This document shows positions 20,641 through 28,090 of a DNA stretch of 64,000 bases, one piece after another (position 1 is the first letter of the stretch; every line of letters begins with the position of its first letter). The notes beneath the pieces are model-generated. The model made no database searches, was not told the origin of the DNA, and saw only the letters and a list, made by a program, of their open reading frames with translations. Source of the stretch: Nocardia fluminea. Lineage in GTDB: Bacteria; Actinomycetota; Actinomycetes; Mycobacteriales; Mycobacteriaceae. The stretch covers positions 1,364,001-1,428,000 of the forward strand of contig NZ_PJMW01000002.1 of NCBI RefSeq assembly GCF_002846365.1, written 5' to 3'. The position numbers and the translations under genes were made by a program.

Positions 20641-22395
20641 ATGGCGGAACAGCGGTGGCCTCTTTCGCGGAGGAACCTTCTTCGTGGCACGGTCGCAGCG
20701 GGGGTGATCTCGGCGGGGGCCGTAATGGGAGCGCCGGGATTCGCCGCGCCGCCCGGGCGCCGGGTGGCGGTACTCGGCGGTGGTGTCGCCGGGCTCACGG
20801 CCGCGCACGAATTGGCCGAGCGCGGGTTCGAGGTCACCGTGTACGAGGCGCGCGCGCTGGGGGGCAAGGCGCGCAGCGTGGGCGTGCCGGGTACCGGCCG
20901 GGACGGCAGGCCCGACCTGCCCGGCGAGCACGGGTTCCGGTTCTTCCCCGGCTTCTATCAGAACCTGCCCGACACGATGCGCCGCATTCCGTACCCGGGC
21001 AATCCCGACGGCGTATGGAACAACCTCATCGCCGTGCCGGAGGCCAGGTTCTCCCGCCGCGACGGCGACGACATCACACTCGCGCTGCCCGACAGCATCA
21101 CCGCCGCGCAGGCGACCCCGGAGACGATCCGCGAAACTCTCGCCGCCACCATCACCACGACCGCGAAGATGCCGGCCGAGGAAGGCCTGTTCTTCGCCAA
21201 CCGGCTGATGGTGTTCAACACCAGTTGCGATGCCCGCCGATTCGGCCAGTGGGAGCACACCTCCTGGTACGACTTCGTCCGCGGGCACGAACGTTCCCAC
21301 GAATTCCGCGCGATCGTGTCCCGGTCGCTGACCTCGATCATGGTCGCCGCCAAGGAGAACCTGGCCAGCACTCGCACCATCGGCAGCATGGGCGAACAGT
21401 TCCTCGGCAACCCCCTCGGCCTCGGCAACGACGGCGGCCTGGACCGTGTGCTCAACAACGCGACCAACGCCGCCTGGATCGACCCGTGGGTGCGGCACCT
21501 GCGTGACCTCGGCGTGCGTTTCGAACTCGGCGCACGGGTCAGCGAACTCGAGGTGCGCGACCGCCGGATTCGCGCGGCCCGGATCACCGATGCCGCGGGC
21601 GCGCGCACCGTCGACGCCGACTATTTCGTGGTGGCGCTGCCGGTGGAACAGGCGCGAAAGCTGTGGTCGTCGCAGGTGCTCGCCGTGGCGCCGGAACTCG
21701 CCGCGACGGAACGGCTCTTCGTCGATTGGATGAACGGAATACAGATCTATTTCCGTGCGCCCCTGCATATTTCGCGCGGGCACACCGCCTATGTCGATTC
21801 GCCGTGGTCGCTCACCTCGATCAGCCAGAATCAGCTGTGGACCGATAAACTGCCGTCCTTCGGCGACGGTTCGGTGGCCGATTGCCTCTCGGTCGATATC
21901 TCCGACTGGAATTCGCCGGGAATGCTCTACGGCAAACCCGCCACCGAGTGCACCCACGAGGAGATCTTCCGCGAAGTCTGGGCGCAGTTGAGCAGCCATC
22001 TCAACGATCGTGAACAATTGCTCCGACCCGCCGACGTGCATTCCTGGTTTCTCGATCCGGGAATCACCTGGCAGGGCAGCCGGAATGCGAATGCCGATCC
22101 GTTGCTCATCAATACCGCGGGCTCATGGGACGCGCGCCCCGAGCCGCACGGGTCGATCGAGAATCTTTTCCTGGCCGGTGATTACGTGCGCACCGATATC
22201 GACCTGGCCACGATGGAGGGCGCGGGCGAGTCGGCCCGCGCCGCGGTGAACGCACTGCTCGAAGTGGCGGGTTCGCCTGCCCCGCGCTGCCGGGTCTTCC
22301 GCCTGCGCCGCACCCCCGAACTCGAGCCGCTGCGCATCGTCGACGCCGACCGCTACGCGCGCGGCCTGCCCAACCTGTTCGACGACCCCGCCTGA
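20641..22395 (+). CDS. Tat-exported FAD-dependent amine-oxidase/phytoene-desaturase-like protein
   Basis: The protein has 584 residues. It begins with a Tat signal (SRRNLLRGTVAAGVISAGAV, cleavage near GFAA). The Rossmann FAD motif is VAVLGGGVAGLTAAHELAERG and the C-terminal FAD-binding piece is LAGDYVRTDIDLATMEGAGE. The fold matches flavin oxidoreductases such as hydroxysqualene dehydroxylase or carotenoid desaturases; the GEHGFRFFPGFYQN segment is characteristic of that group. The substrate is unknown, and export makes a soluble carotenoid pathway role less certain. It is probably monocistronic. The start is supported by the signal peptide rather than by a strong ribosome-binding site. Confidence 0.75.
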   Translation: MAEQRWPLSRRNLLRGTVAAGVISAGAVMGAPGFAAPPGRRVAVLGGGVAGLTAAHELAERGFEVTVYEARALGGKARSVGVPGTGRDGRPDLPGEHGFRFFPGFYQNLPDTMRRIPYPGNPDGVWNNLIAVPEARFSRRDGDDITLALPDSITAAQATPETIRETLAATITTTAKMPAEEGLFFANRLMVFNTSCDARRFGQWEHTSWYDFVRGHERSHEFRAIVSRSLTSIMVAAKENLASTRTIGSMGEQFLGNPLGLGNDGGLDRVLNNATNAAWIDPWVRHLRDLGVRFELGARVSELEVRDRRIRAARITDAAGARTVDADYFVVALPVEQARKLWSSQVLAVAPELAATERLFVDWMNGIQIYFRAPLHISRGHTAYVDSPWSLTSISQNQLWTDKLPSFGDGSVADCLSVDISDWNSPGMLYGKPATECTHEEIFREVWAQLSSHLNDREQLLRPADVHSWFLDPGITWQGSRNANADPLLINTAGSWDARPEPHGSIENLFLAGDYVRTDIDLATMEGAGESARAAVNALLEVAGSPAPRCRVFRLRRTPELEPLRIVDADRYARGLPNLFDDPA

Positions 22396-22445
22396 CCTGC
22401 GCGCACTGCCACGAGCGCCAGGTATGACATCCGCCCGCATGCGGC

Positions 22446-22475
22446 GCGTAACACCGCGTAACACCGCGCAACATA
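22446..22475 (+). promoter_or_regulatory. Three helically phased 10-bp repeats in murT promoter
   Basis: GCGTAACACC (22446-22455), GCGTAACACC (22456-22465) and GCGCAACATA (22466-22475) are head-to-tail at exact 10-base spacing, ending at the -10-like TAGACT (22474-22479). Direct repeats of GTAACA-type half-sites suit an OmpR-family response regulator such as MtrA. Assignment to MtrA is inference. Confidence 0.5.
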
Positions 22476-22485
22476 GACTCGCGGC

Positions 22486-23721
22486 GTGGCAGACATCTCG
22501 GTGCGTGGGCGCTTGGCCTTGCGAGCAGCGGCGGCAGCGTCGTGGGCTTCGCAGAAGGCGGGTCGCGGCAAGGGTTCGATGATCGGCGGCCTGATCGCGT
22601 TGAAGATCGATCCGTCGATCATGACGCAGCTCGGGCGCGGTCGGCGAACGGTGCTGATCACCGGCACGAACGGTAAGTCGACCACCACCCGGATGGCGAC
22701 CGCGGCGCTCGGTACGCTCGGTGCCGTCGCGACCCAGGCCGACGGCGCCAATATGGACGCGGGCATCGTGGCCGCGCTCAGCCTGCACCCGGGTGTGGCG
22801 CTGGCCGCGATCGAGGTCGACGAGTTGCACCTCCCGCATGTGAGCGACGCGCTGAACCCCGCCGCGGTGGTGCTGCTCAACCTCAGCCGTGACCAGCTCG
22901 ACCGGGTCGGCGAGATCAACATGATCGAGCGCAAGCTGCGGGCCGGGCTCCTGCGTCATCCCGACACGATCGTCATCGCCAACTGTGACGACGTACTGGT
23001 GGCCTCCATCGCCTACGACCACCCGAATGTGGTGTGGGTGTCGGCGGGCAGCGGCTGGGCCGTCGACGCGACGAGTTGCCCGCGCAGCGGCGAGCCGATC
23101 GTCTGGGAGGGCGAGAACTGGCGCTCGACCGGCGCGGATTTCCATCGCCCGCAACCGGTGTGGTGGCTGGAGGGCGAAGACCTGTGTGGCCCTGACGGTT
23201 TCCGCGCGCCGCTGCATCTGGCGCTGCCGGGTCGCGCGAATCGCGGCAACGCGGCGCAGGCGGTGGCCGCGGCTGTCGCGATGGGCGCCGAGCCCGCGAA
23301 GGCGACCGATGCCACCGGCACCGTGCGCGAGATCGCGGGCCGCTACCGCACCGTCACCGTCGGCGAGCACGACGCGCGGTTGCTGCTGGCCAAGAACCCC
23401 GCGGGCTGGCAGGAAGCGCTGTCGATGATCGAGCCGTCCTCGGCCGGTCTGGTGATCGCGGTCAACGGTCAGGTGCCCGACGGCGAGGACCTGTCCTGGC
23501 TGTGGGATGTGCGGTTCGAGCACTTCGAGGGCGTGCAGGTGGTCGCCTCGGGTGAGCGCGCCACCGACCTCGCCGTGCGGCTGACCTACGCGGGCGTCGA
23601 GCACACGCTCGTCCCGGATCCCGTGCGCGCCATCGCCTCCTGCCCGGTCGGCCACGTCGAGGTGCTGGCCAACTACACCGCGTTCCGCGATCTCAACCGT
23701 GACCTGGAGGCCCGCAGATGA
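22486..23721 (+). CDS. murT: Lipid II isoglutaminyl synthase, MurT subunit
   Basis: The protein has 411 residues. It is a Mur-ligase-type ATPase with the P-loop ITGTNGKST (58-66) and a C-terminal DUF1727-type region. With GatD it amidates the alpha-carboxyl of D-glutamate in lipid II, using ammonia from glutamine. The zinc-ribbon insert that carries four Cys in Staphylococcus MurT shows only Cys198 (SCPRSG) and Cys234 (DLCGPDG), so it is degenerate. GTG 22486 follows a -10-like TAGACT by six bases, suggesting a leaderless mRNA. It overlaps gatD by 4 bases (ATGA), and the pair corresponds to mycobacterial Rv3712-Rv3713. Confidence 0.93.
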   Translation: MADISVRGRLALRAAAAASWASQKAGRGKGSMIGGLIALKIDPSIMTQLGRGRRTVLITGTNGKSTTTRMATAALGTLGAVATQADGANMDAGIVAALSLHPGVALAAIEVDELHLPHVSDALNPAAVVLLNLSRDQLDRVGEINMIERKLRAGLLRHPDTIVIANCDDVLVASIAYDHPNVVWVSAGSGWAVDATSCPRSGEPIVWEGENWRSTGADFHRPQPVWWLEGEDLCGPDGFRAPLHLALPGRANRGNAAQAVAAAVAMGAEPAKATDATGTVREIAGRYRTVTVGEHDARLLLAKNPAGWQEALSMIEPSSAGLVIAVNGQVPDGEDLSWLWDVRFEHFEGVQVVASGERATDLAVRLTYAGVEHTLVPDPVRAIASCPVGHVEVLANYTAFRDLNRDLEARR

Positions 23722-24434
23722 GCGAGTCAACCCTTCGTATCGGCCTCGTCCTGCCCGACGTGATGGGCACCTACGGCGACGGCGGCAACGCCCTCGTCCT
23801 GCGCCAGCGTCTGCGGATGCGGGGCTACGACGCCGAGATCATCGACATCACCCTCGCTGATCCCGTCCCCGATTCCTTCGACATCTACACCCTCGGCGGC
23901 GCCGAGGACTCCGCGCAGCGCCTGGCCACCCGCCATCTCCAGAAGTACCCCGGCCTCCAGCAGGCCGCCGCCAAGGGCGCGCCCGTGCTGGCCATCTGCG
24001 CCGCCATCCAGGTGCTGGGCAACTGGTACGAGACCTCGGCGGGCGAAAAGGTCGACGGCGTCAGCCTTTTCGATGTCACCACCTCCCCGCAGAAGGTTCG
24101 CGCCATCGGCGAGGTGACCACCACCCCCCTGGTCCCCGGCCTGAAGGCTCCTCTCACCGGTTTCGAAAACCACCGGGGCGGAACAACCCTCGGCGCCGAT
24201 GCCGCCCCGCTCGCCCGCGTGACCCGTGGCGTCGGCAACGGCGTGGGTGACAGCACCGAGGGCGTCGTCCAGGGCTCGGTCTTCGGCACCTACCTGCACG
24301 GCCCCGCCCTGGCCCGCAACCCCGAACTGGCTGACCTCCTCATCGCCAAAGCCCTCGGCATCCCCGCCACCGACCTGTCCCCCCTCGACCTCCCCGAGGT
24401 CGACCGCCTCCGCAAGGAACGCCTACGCGCCTGA
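23718..24434 (+). CDS. gatD: Lipid II isoglutaminyl synthase, GatD glutamine amidotransferase subunit
   Basis: The protein has 238 residues and a CobB/CobQ-like class I glutaminase fold. The nucleophile Cys94 lies in AICAAIQVLG and the His194 partner in GTYLHGP; both positions agree with characterised GatD. The substrate loop GENxRGG appears as GFENHRGG. It hydrolyses glutamine and passes ammonia to MurT. The start overlaps the murT stop (ATGA), which couples translation. It ends one base before the convergent vapC stop. Confidence 0.94.
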   Translation: MSESTLRIGLVLPDVMGTYGDGGNALVLRQRLRMRGYDAEIIDITLADPVPDSFDIYTLGGAEDSAQRLATRHLQKYPGLQQAAAKGAPVLAICAAIQVLGNWYETSAGEKVDGVSLFDVTTSPQKVRAIGEVTTTPLVPGLKAPLTGFENHRGGTTLGADAAPLARVTRGVGNGVGDSTEGVVQGSVFGTYLHGPALARNPELADLLIAKALGIPATDLSPLDLPEVDRLRKERLRA

Positions 24435-24435
24435 G

Positions 24436-24810
24436 TCAGCAGCGCAGCGAATCGACCGCGTACTGGAGGCAATACGGGTCGCGAGTGACAAGCGTCAGCT
24501 CCTCGCAACGCGCCTGAGCGACCAGAATTCGGTCGAAGGGGTCACGGTGGATCATCGGCAGACGAGCTGCCTCGATGGCATGGCGCGCATCGATAGCCAG
24601 CGGCAGGAACCCGCTGCCCACCACCCGCTCGGGTAGGTCGGCAGGACCTGTGAGTTTTCCCGTCGCCTGCTTCATCGCGATCTCCCATACCGATGCCGCA
24701 CTGACATAGACCTCGGGATCGTGGTCGAGCCGCTCTCGCAGCTCTTCGTCGAGCGTCGAGTCGTCGGTCAGCCACCAGAGGATCACATGGGTATCCAGCA
24801 GCAGGCTCAT
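24436..24810 (-). CDS. vapC: VapC-type PIN-domain toxin
   Basis: The protein has 124 residues. PIN acidic residues are visible at Asp6 (LLLDTHVILWW), Glu43 (SVWEIAMK), Asp93 (RDPFDR) and Asp111, the set that binds Mg in VapC ribonucleases. The HRDPFDRILVAQA block is typical of the type paired with Phd/YefM-like antitoxins. Its ATG overlaps the antitoxin stop by 4 bases. It would cleave RNA when freed from the antitoxin; the target is unknown. Confidence 0.88.
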   Translation of the reverse strand: MSLLLDTHVILWWLTDDSTLDEELRERLDHDPEVYVSAASVWEIAMKQATGKLTGPADLPERVVGSGFLPLAIDARHAIEAARLPMIHRDPFDRILVAQARCEELTLVTRDPYCLQYAVDSLRC

Positions 24811-25058
24811 GCGTCGAAGTCGCGCGCGATATCGGCGTTGGTCTCCGGCGAATCCCAGTCAGCGGACAACTCCACCCGACCACGCAGCGAACCCCGACCG
24901 GTGCGATTGACCCGACGGCTCAACGGCACCACCTTGGCGACCGGCGTTCCGGCACGACTGATCACGATTTCCTCCCCCTGCTCCACCCGCTCGATGATGC
25001 GCGACAGGTTCGTCTTCGCGTCGTGAATATTGAACTGTTCCGCCGCGTTACCTGCCAT
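24807..25058 (-). CDS. vapB: Phd/YefM-type antitoxin of VapBC pair
   Basis: The protein has 83 residues. The N-terminal DNA-binding domain FNIHDAKTNLSRIIERVEQG, then EEIVISRAGTPVAKVVPL, is Phd/YefM type, followed by a flexible acidic C-terminus that would wrap the toxin. AAGGAGGG lies upstream of the ATG. It precedes and overlaps vapC. A short palindrome just upstream is the likely autoregulatory operator. Confidence 0.88.
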   Translation of the reverse strand: MAGNAAEQFNIHDAKTNLSRIIERVEQGEEIVISRAGTPVAKVVPLSRRVNRTGRGSLRGRVELSADWDSPETNADIARDFDA

Positions 25059-25067
25059 GACGCCCTC

Positions 25068-25077
25068 CTTAGCTAAG
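25068..25077. promoter_or_regulatory. Operator candidate of vapBC
   Basis: Perfect palindrome CTTAGCTAAG, flanked by CCT/AGG, ten bases upstream of the antitoxin ATG and overlapping its ribosome-binding site region. It suits conditional autorepression by the toxin-antitoxin complex. Confidence 0.45.
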
Positions 25078-25125
25078 AGGTTAGTCCACTGGTAGGAGCG
25101 CTGTCCAACAGCGGCTCACCCAGGT

Positions 25126-25998
25126 CTACGCGGTGACGCGGGCCTGGCGGCGGGTGATGAGCCAGCCGACGAGTGCGGCGAGCGGGAACATCAGCACGCC
25201 GTAGACGGCCGCGGGAACGGCCATCTCGGTGCTGTCGAGCACGCTGATCGCGATGGTGATGGCGATGGTGCTGTTGTGGATGCCGACCTCGAACGAGCAG
25301 GCGATGGCCTGGCGGTCGGCGACGCCGAGCAGTCGCGGCAGAAAGTAGCCTGCCGACAAACTGATCAGGCAGAACACGACGGTGATGGCGCCGACGTCGG
25401 CGAGCGAGTCGGCCAGGGTCTCGCGTTCGCTGACGATGGTGCCGACGATCACCAGCAGCAACGTGATCGCCGACCCGATGCGCACCGGCTTGTCCATCCG
25501 GTCCGCGAACTCCGCCGACCAGCGGCGCACCAGCATGCCCAGGCCCACCGGAACCAGCACGATGGCGAACACCTGGATCACCTTGCCCAGCTGCAGGCCG
25601 ACGGATCCGTCCTCGCCGCTGGGCTCGAAGTAGCCGATGGCGAAGTTGGTCACCAGCGGCACGGTGACGACCGCGATGATCGAATTGACCGCGGTCAGCG
25701 ACACGTTCAGCGCCACGTCACCGCGGAACAGGTGGCTGAACAGGTTCGCGGTGGTCCCGCCGGGCGAGGCGGCGAGCAGCATCATGCCGACCGCCAGGAT
25801 CGGCGACAGATCGAACAGCAGCACCAGGCCGAACGCGACCACCGGGAGCACCAGCAGCTGGCAGGCCAGGGCGATGGCGACGATGCGCGGCGTCTTCGCG
25901 ATGCGGGCGAAGTCGGCGCCGGTGAGCGAGAGTCCCAGCCCGAACATGATCACCGCCAGCGCCAACGGCAGACCGACAGATACCAGCGGAGAGTTCAT
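25126..25998 (-). CDS. Bile acid:sodium symporter family (BASS) transporter
   Basis: The protein has 290 residues and about nine to ten hydrophobic helices. Conserved BASS segments are ASPGGTTANLFSHLFRGDVA near residue 85 and FEVGIHNSTIAITIAISVL near residue 240, which bind sodium and substrate. Bacterial members move organic anions such as pantoate or keto acids, and real bile-acid transport is unlikely to be the role. ATG 25998 has GAGAAG nine bases upstream and is chosen over a GTG two codons earlier. Monocistronic. Confidence 0.85.
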   Translation of the reverse strand: MNSPLVSVGLPLALAVIMFGLGLSLTGADFARIAKTPRIVAIALACQLLVLPVVAFGLVLLFDLSPILAVGMMLLAASPGGTTANLFSHLFRGDVALNVSLTAVNSIIAVVTVPLVTNFAIGYFEPSGEDGSVGLQLGKVIQVFAIVLVPVGLGMLVRRWSAEFADRMDKPVRIGSAITLLLVIVGTIVSERETLADSLADVGAITVVFCLISLSAGYFLPRLLGVADRQAIACSFEVGIHNSTIAITIAISVLDSTEMAVPAAVYGVLMFPLAALVGWLITRRQARVTA

Positions 25999-26116
25999 AG
26001 CCACACACTTCTCGTCGAGCAGTCCGGGTCGAGGTACCGACCGGATTGAGACGCGTACGTCTCAAGACTGCAGAGTAGCTATATGTGACGCTCGTCGCAG
26101 CGAAATCGACAACGCG

Positions 26117-27190
26117 TCACCCCGGCGAGACGACCGACTCCGGGGCCGGGGTCGCGGCGTGGCTGCCGGTGCACAACTCGTGGACGAAGCGCATCTTCTC
26201 CAGCACCCGCTCCGGCAGCACGAAGGGGTACAGGTCGTCGTGGCCCATCGAGCGGTTGACCATGTTCAGCGACCAGGTCAGCGGCAGCCAGAGCTCGATG
26301 ATCTTGTCGAACCCGGCGCGGCCGATCTGTGGGCGGTCCAGCGTGGCCCCCGCCGGAGCGAGACCGAAGGACGCCGCCGTGTCGAGAGTGTCACGGATGT
26401 GCAGGTAGTGCGCGAAGGTCTCGGCCCAGTCCTCGGCGGCGTGCATCGTGGCGTAGGAGGAGACGTAGTCGTTTTTCCAGCCGCGCGGCGCGCCCTCGGA
26501 ATAGTGCCGGTCCAGTGCCGCCTGATAGTCGGCGAAGGGATCGCCGAACAGATCGCGGAAGCGATCCAGCGCGGCGTCCCCGGCGACCAGCACGCTGAAG
26601 TAGTAGTGCCCGATCTCGTGCCGGAAGTGACCGAGCAGCGTGCGATACGGCTCGGCCATCTCGACGCGCAACTGCTCGCGGTGCGGGTCGTCCGCCTCGG
26701 CCAGGTCCAGGGTGATCACCCCGTCGAAATGGCCGGTGACCACATCCTTCGCGCGGCTGGACAGCAGGTCGAAGGCCAAGCCGTGCTCGGTATCCTCGTC
26801 GCGGCCGACGATCGGCAGGCCCAGTTCGACCAGCTCGAAGATCAACCGGCGTTTCGCCGCCTCGGCCTCGGCGAAGGCGGCGAGGCCGTCGATGTCGGTG
26901 TCGTTGGGCCTGGTCCTGGTGAGCTTGCACGACACGCACAGACCGGGGCCGGACGCGTCACCGTCGACCAGCCAATTGCACTGCGCCACATGCAGGTTGT
27001 CGCACAGGCGGAAGCGGTCGCTGTCGACGACGCCGGCCACGTGGTCGATCGCCTCGTCACTCGGCGGGTCACCGATCACCACGAGCGCCCGTTCACCCAG
27101 GCTGAAACCCAGTGCGCTGCGGCACGACAGGCAGACCGAGTTCTCGAAAGCCAGCTGCTGGCCACAATTCGGACAAACGAAATCACGCAC
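26117..27190 (-). CDS. Zinc-ribbon plus HEIGH zinc metallopeptidase-like protein
   Basis: The protein has 357 residues, GTG start. Residues 1-25 form a zinc ribbon (Cys6, Cys9, Cys20, Cys23), and four more Cys (63, 71, 85, 88) suggest a second metal site. The zincin motif HEIGH (His191-His195) sits in GHFRHEIGHYYF, and a later ATMHAAEDWAETFAHYLH could give the third ligand. This matches the putative zinc-binding metallopeptidase family found beside transglutaminase/ATP-grasp genes (Rv2568c-like, from memory). It begins 3 bases after the transglutaminase stop, so it is the last gene of the four-gene operon. It is likely an intracellular processing peptidase; the substrate is unproven. Confidence 0.8.
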   Translation of the reverse strand: MRDFVCPNCGQQLAFENSVCLSCRSALGFSLGERALVVIGDPPSDEAIDHVAGVVDSDRFRLCDNLHVAQCNWLVDGDASGPGLCVSCKLTRTRPNDTDIDGLAAFAEAEAAKRRLIFELVELGLPIVGRDEDTEHGLAFDLLSSRAKDVVTGHFDGVITLDLAEADDPHREQLRVEMAEPYRTLLGHFRHEIGHYYFSVLVAGDAALDRFRDLFGDPFADYQAALDRHYSEGAPRGWKNDYVSSYATMHAAEDWAETFAHYLHIRDTLDTAASFGLAPAGATLDRPQIGRAGFDKIIELWLPLTWSLNMVNRSMGHDDLYPFVLPERVLEKMRFVHELCTGSHAATPAPESVVSPG

Positions 27191-27193
27191 GGA

Positions 27194-28090
27194 CTACACC
27201 TCCACCGGGGCTACATCGACCGACACTTTGATCGTGGACTGCTTCGCGTCGGTGTAGATGATGCCACGCAACGGCGGAACGTCCTGGTAATCGCGCCCCC
27301 ACGCCACTGTCACGTACCGCTCGTCGGCGAACTGGTCGTTGGTGGGGTCGAAGGCGATCCAGCGGCCCGTGCGATCGGTGTCGTCGGTGCCGGGCAGCCA
27401 CACCGCGGCCCAGGCGTGGGTGGCGTCGACGCCGACCATGCGTTCCTTGCCCGGCGGCGGGTCGGTGGCCAGATAACCGGAGACGTAGCGACCGGCCAGA
27501 CCCTGAGCGCGCAGGCAAGCCGCGCCGATCCGGGCGAAGTCCTGGCAGACACCCTCGCGGGCGGCGAACACGTCGGCCACGCTGGTACTCACCGTGGTGG
27601 AGCCGGAGCGGTACTGGAAGTCGTTGTGGATGCGGGTGTTCAGTTCGGTCACGGCTTCGAGCAGCGGTCTGCCCGGCGGGAAACTCCGCGCGGCGTACTC
27701 GATGAGGTCGGGCGTGATCTCGGGCGGGAGCAGGTCGAGGGTGAATTCGACGGCCAGCGGGCCGGTGGCCGACGTGGGACGCGCGGACTCCCATGGCAGA
27801 TCGGCACCCGGCATCGCCGCCGGGTCCTCGCCGTCGACATCGATGAGGGACTCGCCGGTGACCTCGAGATCGCGGTGCTCGGAGGTCACGTGGAAATACG
27901 TCGTGGTGTTGCCGTAGACGTCGGTGCCCACCGAGCGGTCCGAGGGCACCGGGTCGATATAGATCTCGTGCTCGAGCAGGCGCTGACCCGGATACTCGCG
28001 CGGGGTGAGGTACGCCCGGCCGTAGGAACTGGTCACCTCGTCGGAGTAGCTGTAGGTCGTGCGGTGCACCACCATGTATCGCCGGGTCAT
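27194..28090 (-). CDS. Transglutaminase-like cysteine peptidase-family protein
   Basis: The protein has 298 residues. The N-terminal beta domain (MVVHRTTYSYSDEVTSSYGR) is followed by a papain-like transglutaminase core with the full triad: Cys182 (GVCQDFARI), His225 (DATHAWAAVWLPG) and Asp248 (FDPTND). ATG 28090 overlaps the stop of the ATP-grasp gene by 4 bases, so translation is coupled. Proteins of this clade may cleave or make amide bonds, and with an ATP-grasp partner may remove or transfer a ligated peptide. It is part of the operon 35469-26117. Confidence 0.87.
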   Translation of the reverse strand: MTRRYMVVHRTTYSYSDEVTSSYGRAYLTPREYPGQRLLEHEIYIDPVPSDRSVGTDVYGNTTTYFHVTSEHRDLEVTGESLIDVDGEDPAAMPGADLPWESARPTSATGPLAVEFTLDLLPPEITPDLIEYAARSFPPGRPLLEAVTELNTRIHNDFQYRSGSTTVSTSVADVFAAREGVCQDFARIGAACLRAQGLAGRYVSGYLATDPPPGKERMVGVDATHAWAAVWLPGTDDTDRTGRWIAFDPTNDQFADERYVTVAWGRDYQDVPPLRGIIYTDAKQSTIKVSVDVAPVEV

